Source of the DNA: Dendrophyllia cribrosa
Taxonomy: Eukaryota > Cnidaria > Anthozoa > Scleractinia > Dendrophylliidae
Assembly (NCBI GenBank): GCA_024195265.1
Contig: JAJLRJ010000005.1
Location: 18,221,036 to 18,285,035, forward strand
Direction of reading: 5' to 3'
DNA: 64,000 nucleotides
In this document: piece after piece, positions 11,867 to 23,467 of the stretch
Layout of the letters: each line of letters opens with the position of its first letter
How positions within the stretch are numbered: the first letter of the stretch is position 1
Program-made: the position numbers and the translations under genes
Notes under the pieces: generated by a model
Database searches by the model: none
The model's input: the letters and a program-made list of their open reading frames with translations, nothing else
What the model was told of the DNA's origin: nothing

Positions 11867-12166
11867 GCTTACCACGACTGGCTACAAAAAAATGGCACCA
11901 AGGAATTTGTCCTTCCTGGTTTGGAGTACAGCAACGAACAACTGTTCTTCATTGGCTATGCGCAGGTCAGGAAATATAACTGAAATATTAGTATATACCA
12001 AACTAGTGGATAGTTTTTTCGCGCGCTCTGATTGGCTACTTAAACTCGGGATACTATTCTCAGCGGTCTCACCCAAGCGCCTATAAAAAAGAGTGAGTAA
12101 ATTGGCATGTTGCCAGTTTGACAAAAATTGTCTAGAGTTCTCTTCGCCGTTTTTCTGCTCCGACTC

Positions 12167-14183
12167 ATGGCTCAAGTTCCTGAACAGGTTCCACATGCTC
12201 CGGAAAACCCTGTCGCTGACGCGATAATTCCACAGAATCCAGTTGCTGAACCTCCAGTGGCTCCTCCCCCTGTGGCGGAGAATGCAGTTAATGCGGATAA
12301 TCTCGAGGTATTTTTATTGCTTTCCTCGTTGCTTCATCCCTTCTTGGTACCCTAGTTTCACGTTTTGTCTCGTTATCGCTTCGCTTCCCGTTCGTTTCCC
12401 TTCGCTAGTTTCCACGTTGCGCCCTTTTTGTACTTTCTCTCCGGTATATTTTAAGCTAGCCACATTAGTGTTTTCTGCTTTTGCTTGCCATTTGCGCGTT
12501 TCGTATATTATTTTCCTTTTTTGCCTCGTGGCGTTTTAGGTTTTCATGTTGTTTGTTAGTTTGCTGGCAGCGAATCCCTCACATTTTTCGCTCCCTTTAT
12601 CAGTTTTTTACGGGCTTTATTTTATCTCTAGGTTTGTGTGTGTCTGCTTCAGCCCGCCCATTTATTTCGTGTTAGCAAAATCCATAACATTTTTGCTCTC
12701 GCCATGAGCGTATCTCTTTTTATTTTATCTTATGGTTTGTTCTTTGTTGCGTACGCCCCTTTTGTTCGTTTGAGCAAACCCTAAGGTTTTATGCTCTCCC
12801 ATGAGCTAATTGGCTACATTTCGTCTCATGGTGTTTTGTTTGCGTACTTTTTTGTTTGTTTTAGCAAAACCCAAAAGGTTTTCATGCTCTCCCATGAGCT
12901 AATTGGCCTTATTTTGTCTCATGGTGTTTGTTTTTGGCGTACGCCCTTTTGTTTGTTCGAGCAAAACCCAAAAGGTTTCATGCTCTCCCATGAGCTAATT
13001 GGCTTTATTTGTCTCATGGTGATTGTTTTGTGGCATACGCCTTTTTTGTGTATTTGAGCAAACCTAAAAGGCTTATTGCTCTCCCATGAGCTAATTGGCT
13101 ACATTTTGTCTCATGGTGTTTGTTTTTTGGCGTACGCTCTTTTGTTTGTTTGAGCAAAACCCAAAAGGTTTTATGCTCTCCCATGAGCTAATTGGCTGTA
13201 TTTTGTCTCATGGTGTTTGTTTTTGGCGTACGCCCTTTTGTTTGTTCGAGCAAAACCCAAAAGGTTTCATGCTCTCCCATGAGCTAATTGGCTTTATTTG
13301 TCTCATGGTGTTTGTTTTGTGGCATACGCCTTTTTTGTGTATTTGAGCAAACCCAAAAGGCTTTTTGCTCTCCCATGAGCTAATTGGCTATATTTTGTCT
13401 CATGGTGTTTGTTTTTTGGCGTACGCCCTTTTGTTTGTTTGAGCAAACCCCAAAGGGTTTCATGCTCCCCCATGAGCTAATTGGCTGTATTTTGTCTCAT
13501 GGTGTTTGTTTTTGTGGCGTACGCCTTTTTTGTGTATCTGAGCAGAACCCAAAAGGTTTTGCTCTCCCATGAGCTAATTGGCCTTATTTTGTCTCATGGT
13601 GTTTGTTTTGTGGCGTCGCCCCTTTTATTTTGTTTTGCGCTTTTTATTTGTTTTGATTATGTTTACTTTTCACACAGGAGCTTGTTTTTCGCGTTTCTTT
13701 GCGCGTTTTTGTTATCTTCCCCTCGTTTTATCAGGTTGCCAATCTACTGAGACGTATCCAAGCCCTTGGGAGTCGTCAACAATCTAATGTAAAAGTGGTT
13801 TGTCTAACCTCGCTGCTTACAACCTGCGCCGTAAACATGACTTCGATAAATACCACGTTTTGGCCTTGGCGGAAGATTTGGTAGCGGCAGCCCAGAATGC
13901 AAAGCATGAAAAAGCAAACTTCCTCTCCGCCGCCACCAGGGCGTTGAGAGACCGTCTCGACAAGTCCCGGGAGCAATTTCAGGCTTACTTCATGGCGCTA
14001 TTTTCAGACAAAGATTACTCTAAAGTCTTAAATTCAATCGCTAAGGTGGATAAGTCTCTTCGTGCTGCTGGCCCATCAACCGCCACTTCCCCAGCGTCAC
14101 GTTCCAATGACAAGAGCTCTCGTCTCGTTTGTAATTTTTGTGGAGCCCCCGCCCACACCTCCCCGTTCTGTTTTAAGAGGTGA
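12167..14183 (+). pseudogene. Gag-like zinc-knuckle protein of the inserted element (two exons, one frameshift)
   Basis: Exon 1 (12167-12307) encodes 47 Pro/Val/Ala-rich residues starting MAQVPEQVPHAPENP and ends at CTCGAG|GTATTT. Exon 2 starts after TATCAG at 13735 with VANLLRRIQALGSRQ and continues in another frame as SNLAAYNLRRKHDFDKYHVL through to TGA at 14181-14183. Restoring one missing A in the run at about 13788-13792 would merge the frames, so exon 2 carries a 1-nt deletion. Near the C-terminus is CNFCGAPAHTSPFC, a C-x2-C-x4-H-x4-C zinc knuckle as in retroelement Gag proteins. A nucleic-acid-binding capsid-type role is inferred from that motif only. Confidence 0.6.
12785..13635 (+). 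repeat. Minisatellite, about 9 units of roughly 95 bp
   Basis: Each unit carries CTCTCCCATGAGCTAATTGG, then TGTCTCATGGTGTTTG, a GGCGTACGCC palindrome, and GAGCAAAACCCAAAAGG. Spacing is 93-97 bases with a few indels. It lies wholly within the proposed intron of the gag-like gene. Several long open frames (for example GVCFWRTPFCLFEQNPKGF repeats) are produced by the array and are not genes. Confidence 0.92.
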
Positions 14184-15850
14184 CAGAGGCCCTCCAGGGG
14201 AAGGTTCCTCCCCTACCAGCGTTCCCCTCGCACCAGGGATAATGCTAGCTCCCAATAGTTTTTCTGCTTCGCTTTTTTGCTGTGTTACAAGTTGCCTTTT
14301 GATGTTACATATACCTTAAATATTTTGTAGCCCATGTTCAGAATTATAAAGCTTTTTTCCCTTGTATTTTCTTTCTTCGTTTATTTTTCGCTGTTTTAGC
14401 TTTGCGCGCGCGCTTTCTTTTTTCTCTTTCTCCCAACCCAGTTTTTGTTCCCCCTTCTTTCCCGCTCTGGGTTGGCAGTTTTAAAAGGGAGTCTACTTCC
14501 CTCTCGGATTACTGAGGCTTAAAACTGCCATCCCTTGAGCCGCCTTTTTTCATGTTTGCCCTTTTCTCTCTTTCTCTTTTTCAGCCCCCTACTAAGCGTG
14601 CTAAACTTTTCGCTTATTATCCTCTTCCACGGACTTCTACCCGCTGGGTTCACTCCGACGGTGCGCCTTTATCCGCGGCTCGAGGGATGGCGCCTCAGAA
14701 TACACATATTTTTTGGGCCGGTTTTTGGCTTTGGTGTTGGGGTTTTCTTCCTTTTATGTTTGAGTGTTGGGTATTTTTCTTGGTGTGCGTGCCTTTTGGT
14801 CTGTTCATGTGGCTGTTTGCATTGATTCTCGGCGTAGGCAGATTGCCCATAACTCAAATAGGACAGGTGAGACCGGTGAGAATAGCAAGTGCTATTCTCT
14901 TTCCGGTTTCGCGCGCGAGTTTTCCTTAGTTTAATATTTGATAAATATGCTGCACAGAATGGAGTAGATAATTCATTTTATTCTAAAATGTATTTCCTTA
15001 TAACTAAGGCCTTGCGTCCACACCAAAAACAATGCAAAACAAATAAAAAACGGAGGCTTCCAAAAGTGAAGCGTTTTTAAAACGCATTGTGATCGATCCG
15101 CAGTGAAGAGAGTGACAGTCTCCGTTTTCAAACAGAAACGCATTGACATGGACAGTAAAAAACGTTATGAAAACGCATTTTCGGCCAAACGAAAATGGAC
15201 AAGCGGGACCTAAGGGTAAAACATACAATTACAAATAGTTAATTTAATTCTTTATTTTTTTTCTGTAGGAGTATTGCAGTCACGCACGATCAAAAACAGA
15301 GTACATTGCGCGAGATTCATGCCCCGCCTAAGTTCAGGCAAGTTTTGGAAGAATACGGTAGAGTTAAATAATAACAGCTGAAAATGGAAGAGTCGTATGT
15401 TTAAAACTTATTCATTCAGAGATCTTGTTGAAACAAATATGAATTAGTGGGGTGAGGCCGTGTTTTAGTTTCAGTGTACATGCAGGGTTCTGGCTGTTGT
15501 AAGGTATTTCCTTAAGTTTTAGAAGCTAAAGTAGAGATTTCATCAGCCATGCATACGTTTATAAAAGAATGAATTGAGAGTGCTGTTTATGTGGATTACG
15601 CCTTTTATTTACGCTATAAACGATATTGCACCAGCCAAACCTATATCGACACATCGAGAGAAATGTTTAATTTCACCTTTCACTATTTGATTTGAGTCGT
15701 TTTATAACTGCAATTCAAAGTGAGAATTGATTTCCTTGCATTGTCTATTTCAGAGTAATTGGGACGCTTTCTAACTTTAAACAGTTTTCTGCGGCGTTCA
15801 ACTGTCCTGCAAATAGCACCATGAACCCTGAACGGAAGTGTGAGGTGTGG

Positions 15851-16909
15851 CGACGAACGACTCCAGAATCACGTGCAAGATCATTCTTGTCCCCAGAGCC
15901 TTCGCTTCTTTTCGACACGAAACTGTAGAGAATGACCCACGTTCGCAATAGTCCATTTGACGATTCTGACTCCACTAACACGAGACATTCAATGTGAAAT
16001 AGTTTATTTAGGATGAGTCAGTCAGTCATCTGATAAATGTATCTTAATAACATATTCTGTCTATTCTCCTGGCCCTTTTAAATTACATTTCACTTACATT
16101 ATATTTCAAAAGTTCAGAAAATTGTGCCACGCCAGCCACGAAAAACCACTAAAAAACCACCTTTTAGGTGTGGCCAAAAAAAATGTGGAAACGCATACCC
16201 CCTATAACGATGCAGTGGCACTGGACCTCGGGGGCAAAGGTACTAAAACTGATAACATTTCTTGATACTTGTATAACATTTCATTTTTCAACGTGTCAAA
16301 AATAAAAAAACTTGAACGAAAAAAGGCAACGTTCGAGAAGACTGACCGACGTAGAATGACAAATATCTCCCGCCAAACCCTTAAATAGTCCCGAGATGTC
16401 CCATGACGACACGCAAGCCTCTATATCGTGCCGTCAGAATAATAATTTCTGACTAGTTCGTTCTATTCATGGAACAACCTAATCTGAACGATCTACCTCC
16501 GGAGCTGGATAGATTGGTAATTGAAACTGGATTAAGATAATGTGTTCTATTTGGCGAACTACTTTCGAATGAATAGCACGTGGTCGTTCAGATCCAGCAG
16601 ACTGAAACAAACATGGTCCTAACCAGCGGGGACTGGGGATGATGAACAAAACGGATCAATATTTTGTTGGATTTTTGTTCCAACTAGCATGAAAATCCAA
16701 ATAATCTGGATTACCCAAATCCGAGGCTTGATTGTCTACATGGATTAGAGATCCAATCAGGAGCTGATTACTCCTGATCCAATTCAAATTAGAGAGTTTG
16801 TGATCTCTTTTCTATAGTATGATAACTGCTGCTAACAAATACAATTAAACAAAAAACGGTATAATTACTAGCATATGCATCGCATGCCAAATACTACCGG
16901 CCTAAAAAA
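15851..16909. other. Intergenic sequence downstream of kinase-Rab copy B
   Basis: Apart from 16440-16810, which duplicates 7018-7380 downstream of copy A, I see no gene, RNA or clear transposon. Unlike copy A, there are no foldback and GAGC MITEs next to the stop codon, so those inserted beside A after the duplication (or were lost here). Confidence 0.6.
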
Positions 16910-19900
16910 TCAGCAGCAGCTGCTTTTACTGCTTTCACTCTCTGTTAGCTGTAAAGGCTTCTCCTCTGTGTTTAAAACATACATTTCAAAGTCTGATAAG
17001 TCCAGGGTGTCATAAATGTCTCTAGCAATCTCTTCAAACACTGCTTCAATATTTTGTCCAGTTTTTGCACTGGTTTCAAAGTAGCGCACTCCGAGTTTTT
17101 CCGCGTATTCCTTCGCCTCGTCTTTCGAAACTTGAGGATCATCGACATCGACTTTGTTTCCCACTAAAATAATAATCATAGTATCTGTTTTACAGTCATC
17201 AACGAGCTGTAGCATTCTAGGGACGCCTTTTTCAAAGGAGTCTCTGTTCGTTACGTCAAAAACGAGCAAAACGCCGTCTGCACCCCGTAAAAGCGTTTTA
17301 GGAATGCTATGAAACTTTTCTTGTCCGGAGGTGTCATCAATCCGTAAACAGTACTCTTTGTCGTGCAAAGTGATATTCTTTTTGTAGAACGCTTGACCAA
17401 TAGTACTTAGCCCATTCTCGGTGAAGTTATTGTTTTGAAATCGCTGGATGATACAGGTTTTCCCGGTTCCCGATTCACCGAGAGGGACGATTTTCAATTC
17501 TGGAGGCCGTTCTGGTTCCCCACTCCGAGCAATAGCCTTCTTTTGCTCAATTATTGACCTCTCTTTTTTAAGCGAGTCTGCAACCTCCTCAGCACTTGGT
17601 CTGTTGTCGCCGTCATCTTCAATGCAGCGGAGCACAATTCCTCTCAGTCTGTGTTTCCCCATCTTCCTGATGTCATCTCTACGACGCTCTTTTTCTGGAA
17701 TGCGTTGGCCATCTGTTATTTGCAAACAAAAGTAAATAAAAACAGAAAACTAATAAAACGTTTTACACACAAGTCAAATTATACACTGGTTAAAAACTGG
17801 CGAGTGGAAAGAAAGCTTAAGGCCCCGTCCACACGTATAGACACTTTTAATAAATACCACGATGCATCATTTTCCGCTAATGACGTCAAACATATTCTTT
17901 TGAATTCTCTTGCAATTCAAAAGAATACATTTGACGTCGATAGCGGAATGTGATGCATTCTGGTATTTATTAAAAGGGTCTATACGTTTACGTTCGTAAA
18001 CGCATATATTTTATCTAAAACGTTCCCGTCCACACGAAGCCAGCCATCGTTTACGATTCGTTTTCACTTGTCCACACGTAAACGCCAAAACGATACGTAA
18101 ACGCTTCAAATCTACATTGAGCATGCATAGATAAGTACGCCATATTGGATATCTGCTCTATTTTCTTTATTTGTGGACTGGGTCCATGCCAAATACCACC
18201 GGCATTATCAGCATTACGAAAATATCCGTTTACGCTGTCCACACGTAAACGGGTAAACGGCGTTTTCGAAAATATCCACTTTGGAGAGCGTTTTCGAAAA
18301 TATCCGTTTAGGGTGACCGTTTTCATCGTTTACGTGTGGACGGGAGGCCTAAACGCATAAAAAAATATGCGTTTACGAACGTAAACGTATATGTGTGGAC
18401 AGAGCCTGAGTTACTCGAAAGTGAAACGAAAATAACGATCGAGGAAGTTTTAGAACTGTGTCGTGAGTCAAGTCTTCTGTTGGTCGAGATTGACTTGACC
18501 TTTCAGTTTTGTTTCTCGACTGATTCACTAGCATTATTAAACTTCTGGGGCCCATTTCTAAAAAGTCCCGATAACTTTTCGGGCCAGATTAAAGCTGTTG
18601 TATGTGCGCAATAGCGCAATGTTTACATTAAAGATTCAAATTTTGTTGGTTTTGAAAGCTAAGCGATAAAATTCTTAGTTGACGAAACAAGTCGCTGGTT
18701 TGCGGGCAATTCGCCGGTGGAATGTCCACCGTCTCTCTATTGCTATTTCTTTTATTCTATGAGGCTTGTTAACATTCATTTTAATAGCTCTCTCGACTAT
18801 CTTTAGAATCAACGCATGGAATGTGATCCGGCTAGATTATTTCACCTAGCGGCCGGGAGCGATGAGAGGCGGCTGTATTCGCAGGCTAGATTGGTAAATT
18901 CTCACCTGTAAATACAATAATTCAATAAAAGTATTTTCTAAACTGGAATTTACACGTTTAGACCGGGTCATAACACAAGTGTAAGTAACAACTGTAGCTG
19001 TACAACCTTCCAGTACCTTTTTTTTTTTTTACTAATTTGGCGTTAGGTTAGACAAACAGACAGTCCAACGTCGATAAATGAAATAAGCACTTGTTTTCCA
19101 GTGTTCCCAAGTTTTCGAAGAGGAAATCAATTTACTGTAAGATTCTTTGTAACTAACATTGTTTTTAAGTTTCTGGAAGAAAAAACTAATTTAATATAGC
19201 TATTGTATTTACGATATTTTGTTTTAAGTCGCAAGTGTTTTATCCTTGAACATTAGGCTCATATGTTATTGTTATAGCCTTTTTATAGGGGTAGGCCCTC
19301 CACTGTTTCTACTACTATATCAATAATAATGCCATTTTTGGACGTCCGGAAAAATAACTAATCGTGTAAGGCGGTTATTCAACGACAAGGAAAGATGGTA
19401 ACTGCATTGTTCAAACACTCCGGTAGTCCATGGCCAATGATCCCCGGTGCCGAACTAGAAACTCAAAAATTAAACGCTTTGACGGGAAAACGAAGCTTCG
19501 CATGCACAAACTTCAGGCAGATTTCCATCGCCAGGAAGCCTTCTTCGCTAGAAATTTCTAAGTTGTCATATAATTTGTTGTCTTAAACGTTCTTCACTCA
19601 TGCAAAGAAAACATTTTAAGGCTTGAGCAAATGCTTTTTTCGCCAGTTGTACGCAACGGCTTAAAAGTGACTTAGGACTTGTGATTTGCACCTCGGCTTA
19701 CTTTTTAGTTTACAATTCGGACTGTTGTAGAAAAACAAGTCGGACTATTGTAAAAGTTTTATTGAATTGGATAACTACTGAAGTCTACAGGTGTACCGCT
19801 ACACTTGTAATTATAAGTCGGAGGCTTGCAAAAAAGGGCTTGTAATGTTTATTGAACTCGTTTTTTCTTGCGCTTGTGAAAACGAGGGTCCAGCTTGTAA

Positions 19901-21488
19901 ATTAGAAGTGTAAAAGATTTAATAAATTGTCGCCCGATAACAAAACTTTTACCAAACATATCAACGGTCTCCATTTCAAATAAATAAGAGGCAAAGGACC
20001 GCGAACGAAATTGCTGCTGGTGTACGTAGGATCTGGAGCAGATCTAGTCAGCCAAAATAGAGATACAATCAAAGTATAAAGCAAGGCTCTACGTACTATC
20101 AGCCTTGCTCTATACTTTGATTGTATCTGTATTTCAAACACGCGAACTATGAGTCCCCGCACACTACATTAGTACACGATTCTCTGTTCCGTGCCGGAAA
20201 ATTGCAATTCAGATTATCACAAATTACAGCCCGGTCCCCACTTGCGTCGCAAGCATAAGCATAAGCATAAGACATTTATGCGCTAGCGAGGACGGCAGTG
20301 ACATAAGCATAAGCATAAGCATAAGAATATCAAAAAATCTTACAAATGCCGACCATGTCCTCACTGGAAATAACAGCGAGATAAGCATAAGCATAGGAAG
20401 AACGCAAGGTTTTGATATTCTTATGCTTATTTGCATAAGCTTCTTATCGGCTTATGCTTATGCTTGCGTCGCAAGTGAGGACTTACTACAACCACAACAA
20501 CGGTCAGTTGCTATATTAATAATCCATCTCATTACACATGAATGTCTTTCGGTTCTTTTCAGATGACTTTTTGATTACACTGTCTATTCCAATAATTTGT
20601 ACAGTAGGCTAGAACTGCTAGAATGACGACCTGTATCCGTCAAATGTTATTGAAAACCGCTGGGTAGATTTTGTGACGTAGCTGAGGGAGCGTGACTTCC
20701 CCCCGAATGGCCACTTTCTCTTTCACTTCTGACACTTCCACTGTTTATTTATATTTTTTAGCTAATTTTACACATATTTTATAATAAATCAAAATACTCG
20801 TCTACACACCGCAATCAAAAGGCAATTTTGGTTCCATCTTTGGACGACTTCCATTTATCACCTCCATCAGCATGACACCAAAGGAAAAAATATCGATCTG
20901 GACGCCATATTCGACTTTACGTGCTGCTGCATTGTTTGGATAAGTTTCTGGTGCGGCGTATGCCGGAGTTCCGGGAATTGGCGAAGCAAGCATTGAATTC
21001 TCTCGCGAGAAATACTTAGCAAGACCAAGATCAGCGATCTTGGCTTGCTTTTCTTTGGTCAAAAGTACATTTTTGCTTGCTAAATCTCGATGAACTATCG
21101 AAGGGTTGCATTCATGGTGAAGGTAAACAAGTCCCTCGGCTACATCCAACATGATCGACACCGTTTCAGGAAATGGAATCGTTTTTGGATGGACTTGACC
21201 AATGTACTTCCCCAAATCGCACTCCAAAAGTTCGGTGATAAGCATCGGGGGCGAAATATCGGAAATAACGAATCCCAATAGCTGAACGATGTTCTTATGG
21301 TGCTCGAGTCGTTGTAGAAGTTTGCATTCATCGCGAAATTTCTCAATAAGCGTCTGTTTATCGTGCGAATCAAACAGGTAATCATGAAGTATTTTCAATG
21401 CTACAGGTTGTTTGTTCCACTCAGTTTTATAAACATTTCCAAAACTTCCACCTCCAATGAAAGTTTTCTGCGGAAAAGTTGCCAGCAT
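16910..21488 (-). CDS. Protein kinase-Rab GTPase fusion, copy B (intact)
   Basis: Exons 21488-20810 and 17712-16910 join in phase 1 to a 493-residue protein. Kinase motifs: GGGSFGNVYKTEW, VALK lysine, HRDLASKN, DLGLAKYFS, AAPETY, then KMGKHRLRGIVLRC and NRPSAEEV at the start of exon 2. GTPase motifs: GESGTGKT, TIGQ (switch I Thr), DTSGQE (Ser for the usual Ala), FHSIPKTLLRG in switch II, NKVD, ETSAK, and a terminal CC prenylation motif. The DGG insertion between the DxT strand and the next helix seen in A and C is absent. The intron is long (3.1 kb) and packed with repeats. B is clearly more divergent from A and C than they are from each other. It is preceded on the + strand by the M13 pseudogene, echoing copy A. 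An ORF extension above 21488 is open but has no support. Confidence 0.83.
17820..18410. repeat. MITE-like element rich in GTCCACACGTAAACG motifs
   Basis: It begins AAGGCCCCGTCCACACG and ends GTGTGGACAGAGCCTGAG, an imperfect inverted pair. Within it the motif CCACACGTAAACG and its complement recur. A 150-base hairpin at about 17838-17990 (stem CTTTTAATAAATACCA) suggests a second element nested inside. No coding capacity. Confidence 0.65.
20058..20142. repeat. Short foldback hairpin
   Basis: ATACAATCAAAGTATAAAGC and its near-perfect reverse complement form about 33-bp arms around a 12-base loop. It is probably a tiny non-autonomous element in the copy B intron. Confidence 0.65.
20234..20482. 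repeat. Inverted-repeat element built from CATAAG hexamers
   Basis: The left end GTCCCCACTTGCGTCGCAAG and right end CTTGCGTCGCAAGTGAGGAC are inverted. Both arms are extended by tandem CATAAG units (GCTTATG on the other strand). TIRs made partly of a simple repeat are unusual. No ORF of note. Confidence 0.75.
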
Positions 21489-23467
21489 ATTGAAATTGAG
21501 TGAATTTGTTGCTATGTTCAAACCTACTTGAATATGCAATATTAAAACCCCACGGAAAGTCATTAGCAACAAAGGTCGAACTTGAGGTCGCGGAAAAGGC
21601 AACTCGCCCCTCCCTCCTGGGCTCCCTCGCTCCCTCCCTCTTGATTATTCGACAGTCCACAGTGAGGGCTGTCCCATACCTTATGCCAATAAGGCAGCAG
21701 AAGGGATATTGGCCCGTCGGTAGTTGATATCGATCGATTGATTGAATTTTTATCATCGATTTTCATCGGCTGGTGTGGCCGGAACAAATGAAATCAGCAT
21801 TATGTGTGCACGGTGAGTGAAAATATTAAAGAGCGGCTGTGCAGTTTGGAAGCCGGAGTATGAGAGCATGTAGTTGAAGCCTAAGTTTTATTTCTGCCCT
21901 TTTTTCAGTTCTTTTAGTTGTACTGGACCGTGAATCTCCCTTTTGACATGTTTTCACTTTCACGCCTGTGATTTGTTAGTTGGAACAAGATAATTGGAAA
22001 AGCAAATAGTTCCAAGCGGTGCAAAAGGCAACGAACGGTAGCATATTCGTTCGTTTTATTATTTTTTTTTTTCGGTGTCTAAAATAAAAACAAGAAGCTG
22101 TACACAGCTTGAACTCGTGGCGTCTTTAACCAGAATCTGGATATGTGAAGATTGGCTATGAAGTATTAAACTTGTTTAACTGCAAAAACCGTGGACGAAG
22201 ATCCTGCTGGTTTTTCGTTGGATCTCACAGGAGGAGACCTAATCAGCTAAAATGAATCAATAAACTAACGAGAAGTCCAAGGACTACTGCAAAGCTGATA
22301 CAACGAGTAAATATATTTCTAACAATATTTCGGCTGGCCAGACCAGCCTTCTTCAGGTTATAAGATGTTACTAAATTATAAAATGAAAATACAACATTAT
22401 ATAAAGGAGAATGTCGCAATACATATTTTAAAAAAGAGGAGGGGCGGAAATGACCTACAAGATAATAAAGATAAGGCTAGTATACGTAAACTACAATTCA
22501 TCACGTTTGTTCAACCCACGTGGTTCTAGCTTAGTTTCACCAATGTATTGTAAATGGTTACATTGTATCATGTAGATTAAGTTTTTAGTGTTACTATGAA
22601 GTATTGTTCGTTCCGGATGAAAATATCATGTAAATCAAATGTTGAAACGACACGAAGCCCTGTAGGTATTATTAGTATTAAAAAAGATAACAAAGGAGGA
22701 CATGGGGTGACGTCTTTAAAATTGTTTTAGGTATTAGGAGGGGGGAGGTGATAGTTAATTTTTCGTCAGTAGTAGGGAGGGGCGAAGTCTAATTTTAACT
22801 ATTTCTTTCCCGTTTCTCAACCCCCCTCCCCCCCCCCCCCCTGCTAATTAATGCACAGTCCCTAACGTGACACCAGTTATTCTGAAATAATAAAGCTGAA
22901 CCTATGCACAAATACACGTCTATTTTAAGTCTGTTTAAAGTCGCATACTTCAGCAAAACCTACAAAGTGGAACAAAAATAATATTAGAAAAGTGGACTCG
23001 TTTGTTCATTACAATCAATAGTTTACTGCTTCTGAAAAGTGAGAAGTACATATTGCAAACTGGAACATGTCTATAAAACAGCAATATAAAACGTATTCAC
23101 TTGTTTAAGCACACGTTCACGACTTTTAGTCTAAAAACTTAATTGTACAGTTTTGCAAACTGGAACAAAGAAAGCACTTCTCAAGTGTCCGTTGACGGTT
23201 TCAAAGTGTCCGTCTTATAGAGAGTTTAGTTACAGTACAATGACTGAAAAACGGTAGGGACAACACCAGTTGTCCGTTTTATAGAGGTGTCCATCTTATA
23301 GAGATGTCCGTTGAGAGAGTTGACTGAGTCATGCAACATCCGCAGAAAATCAAATCTCCGAGAAAACACGCTTTTTTAGCTTTTTTGAGTTCGTCTAAAT
23401 TATACTGTAAGATAAATGCTACTTATCAAATAAAATAAAAAGAAGTTCTGCAAACATATGCCGAAAA
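21489..23467. other. Sequence between kinase-Rab copies B and C
   Basis: This should contain the promoter and any 5' exon of copy B. I cannot identify either; a possible acceptor is the CAAG|TAGG near 21525. At 22300-22380 the motif AATATTTCGGCTGGCC followed by CTTCTTCAGG is of the kind found near ends of Penelope-like elements. A C-run sits near 22827-22842. Nothing else recognised. Confidence 0.5.

Larger units (their letters stand above)
12060..14890 (+). mobile_element. Inserted element with a spliced gag-like ORF
   Basis: Compared with the parent M13 intron, about 2.8 kb is inserted between AACTCGGGATACTATTCTC and GCTATTCTCTTTCCGG. Short inverted ends, CGGTCTCACC at the left and GGTGAGACCGG at the right, bound the insertion. 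Repetition of CTATTCTC at the two borders may be a target-site duplication, but the region is itself a repeat, so exact edges are uncertain. Inside are an ATG exon (12167-12307), a minisatellite-filled intron, a second exon with a zinc knuckle, and C/T-rich tails. No reverse transcriptase, integrase or transposase is visible, so it is a non-autonomous or decayed retroelement. The class is unknown. Confidence 0.65.
11867..15850 (+). pseudogene. Duplicated 3' end of the M13 peptidase gene, decayed and interrupted
   Basis: Three blocks match the last three M13 exons: 11867-11965 (intact, one Asp-to-Gly change), 15269-15337 and 15754-15850. Flanking intron sequence is also alike, including the MITE-like repeat at 15005-15215. 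The second block has lost 8 nt, breaking the frame. In the third, the TGA stop has become CGA after the VW codons, so the frame reads on. No copy of the HExxH or earlier exons lies upstream, so the duplicate lacks the catalytic zinc site. A mobile element at about 12060-14890 splits its first intron. The duplicate sits 5' of kinase-Rab copy B just as the parent M13 tail sits beside copy A. Confidence 0.92.
17713..20809. other. Intron of kinase-Rab copy B, repeat-filled
   Basis: It holds a TIR-bearing element (17820-18410), a foldback at 20058-20142 and an inverted CATAAG-repeat element (20234-20482). The rest, 18411-20057, shows no motif, ORF or repeat that I can name. Confidence 0.6.

Noticed and set aside
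12785..13635. CRISPR-like array of regular repeats
   Set aside because: The units are directly adjacent variants of one 95-bp sequence with no unique spacers, in a eukaryotic intron: a minisatellite.
12791..13750. Long ORFs with repeated FWRTPFCLFEQNPKGF
   Set aside because: Produced by the minisatellite; the frame shifts between units and there is no domain.
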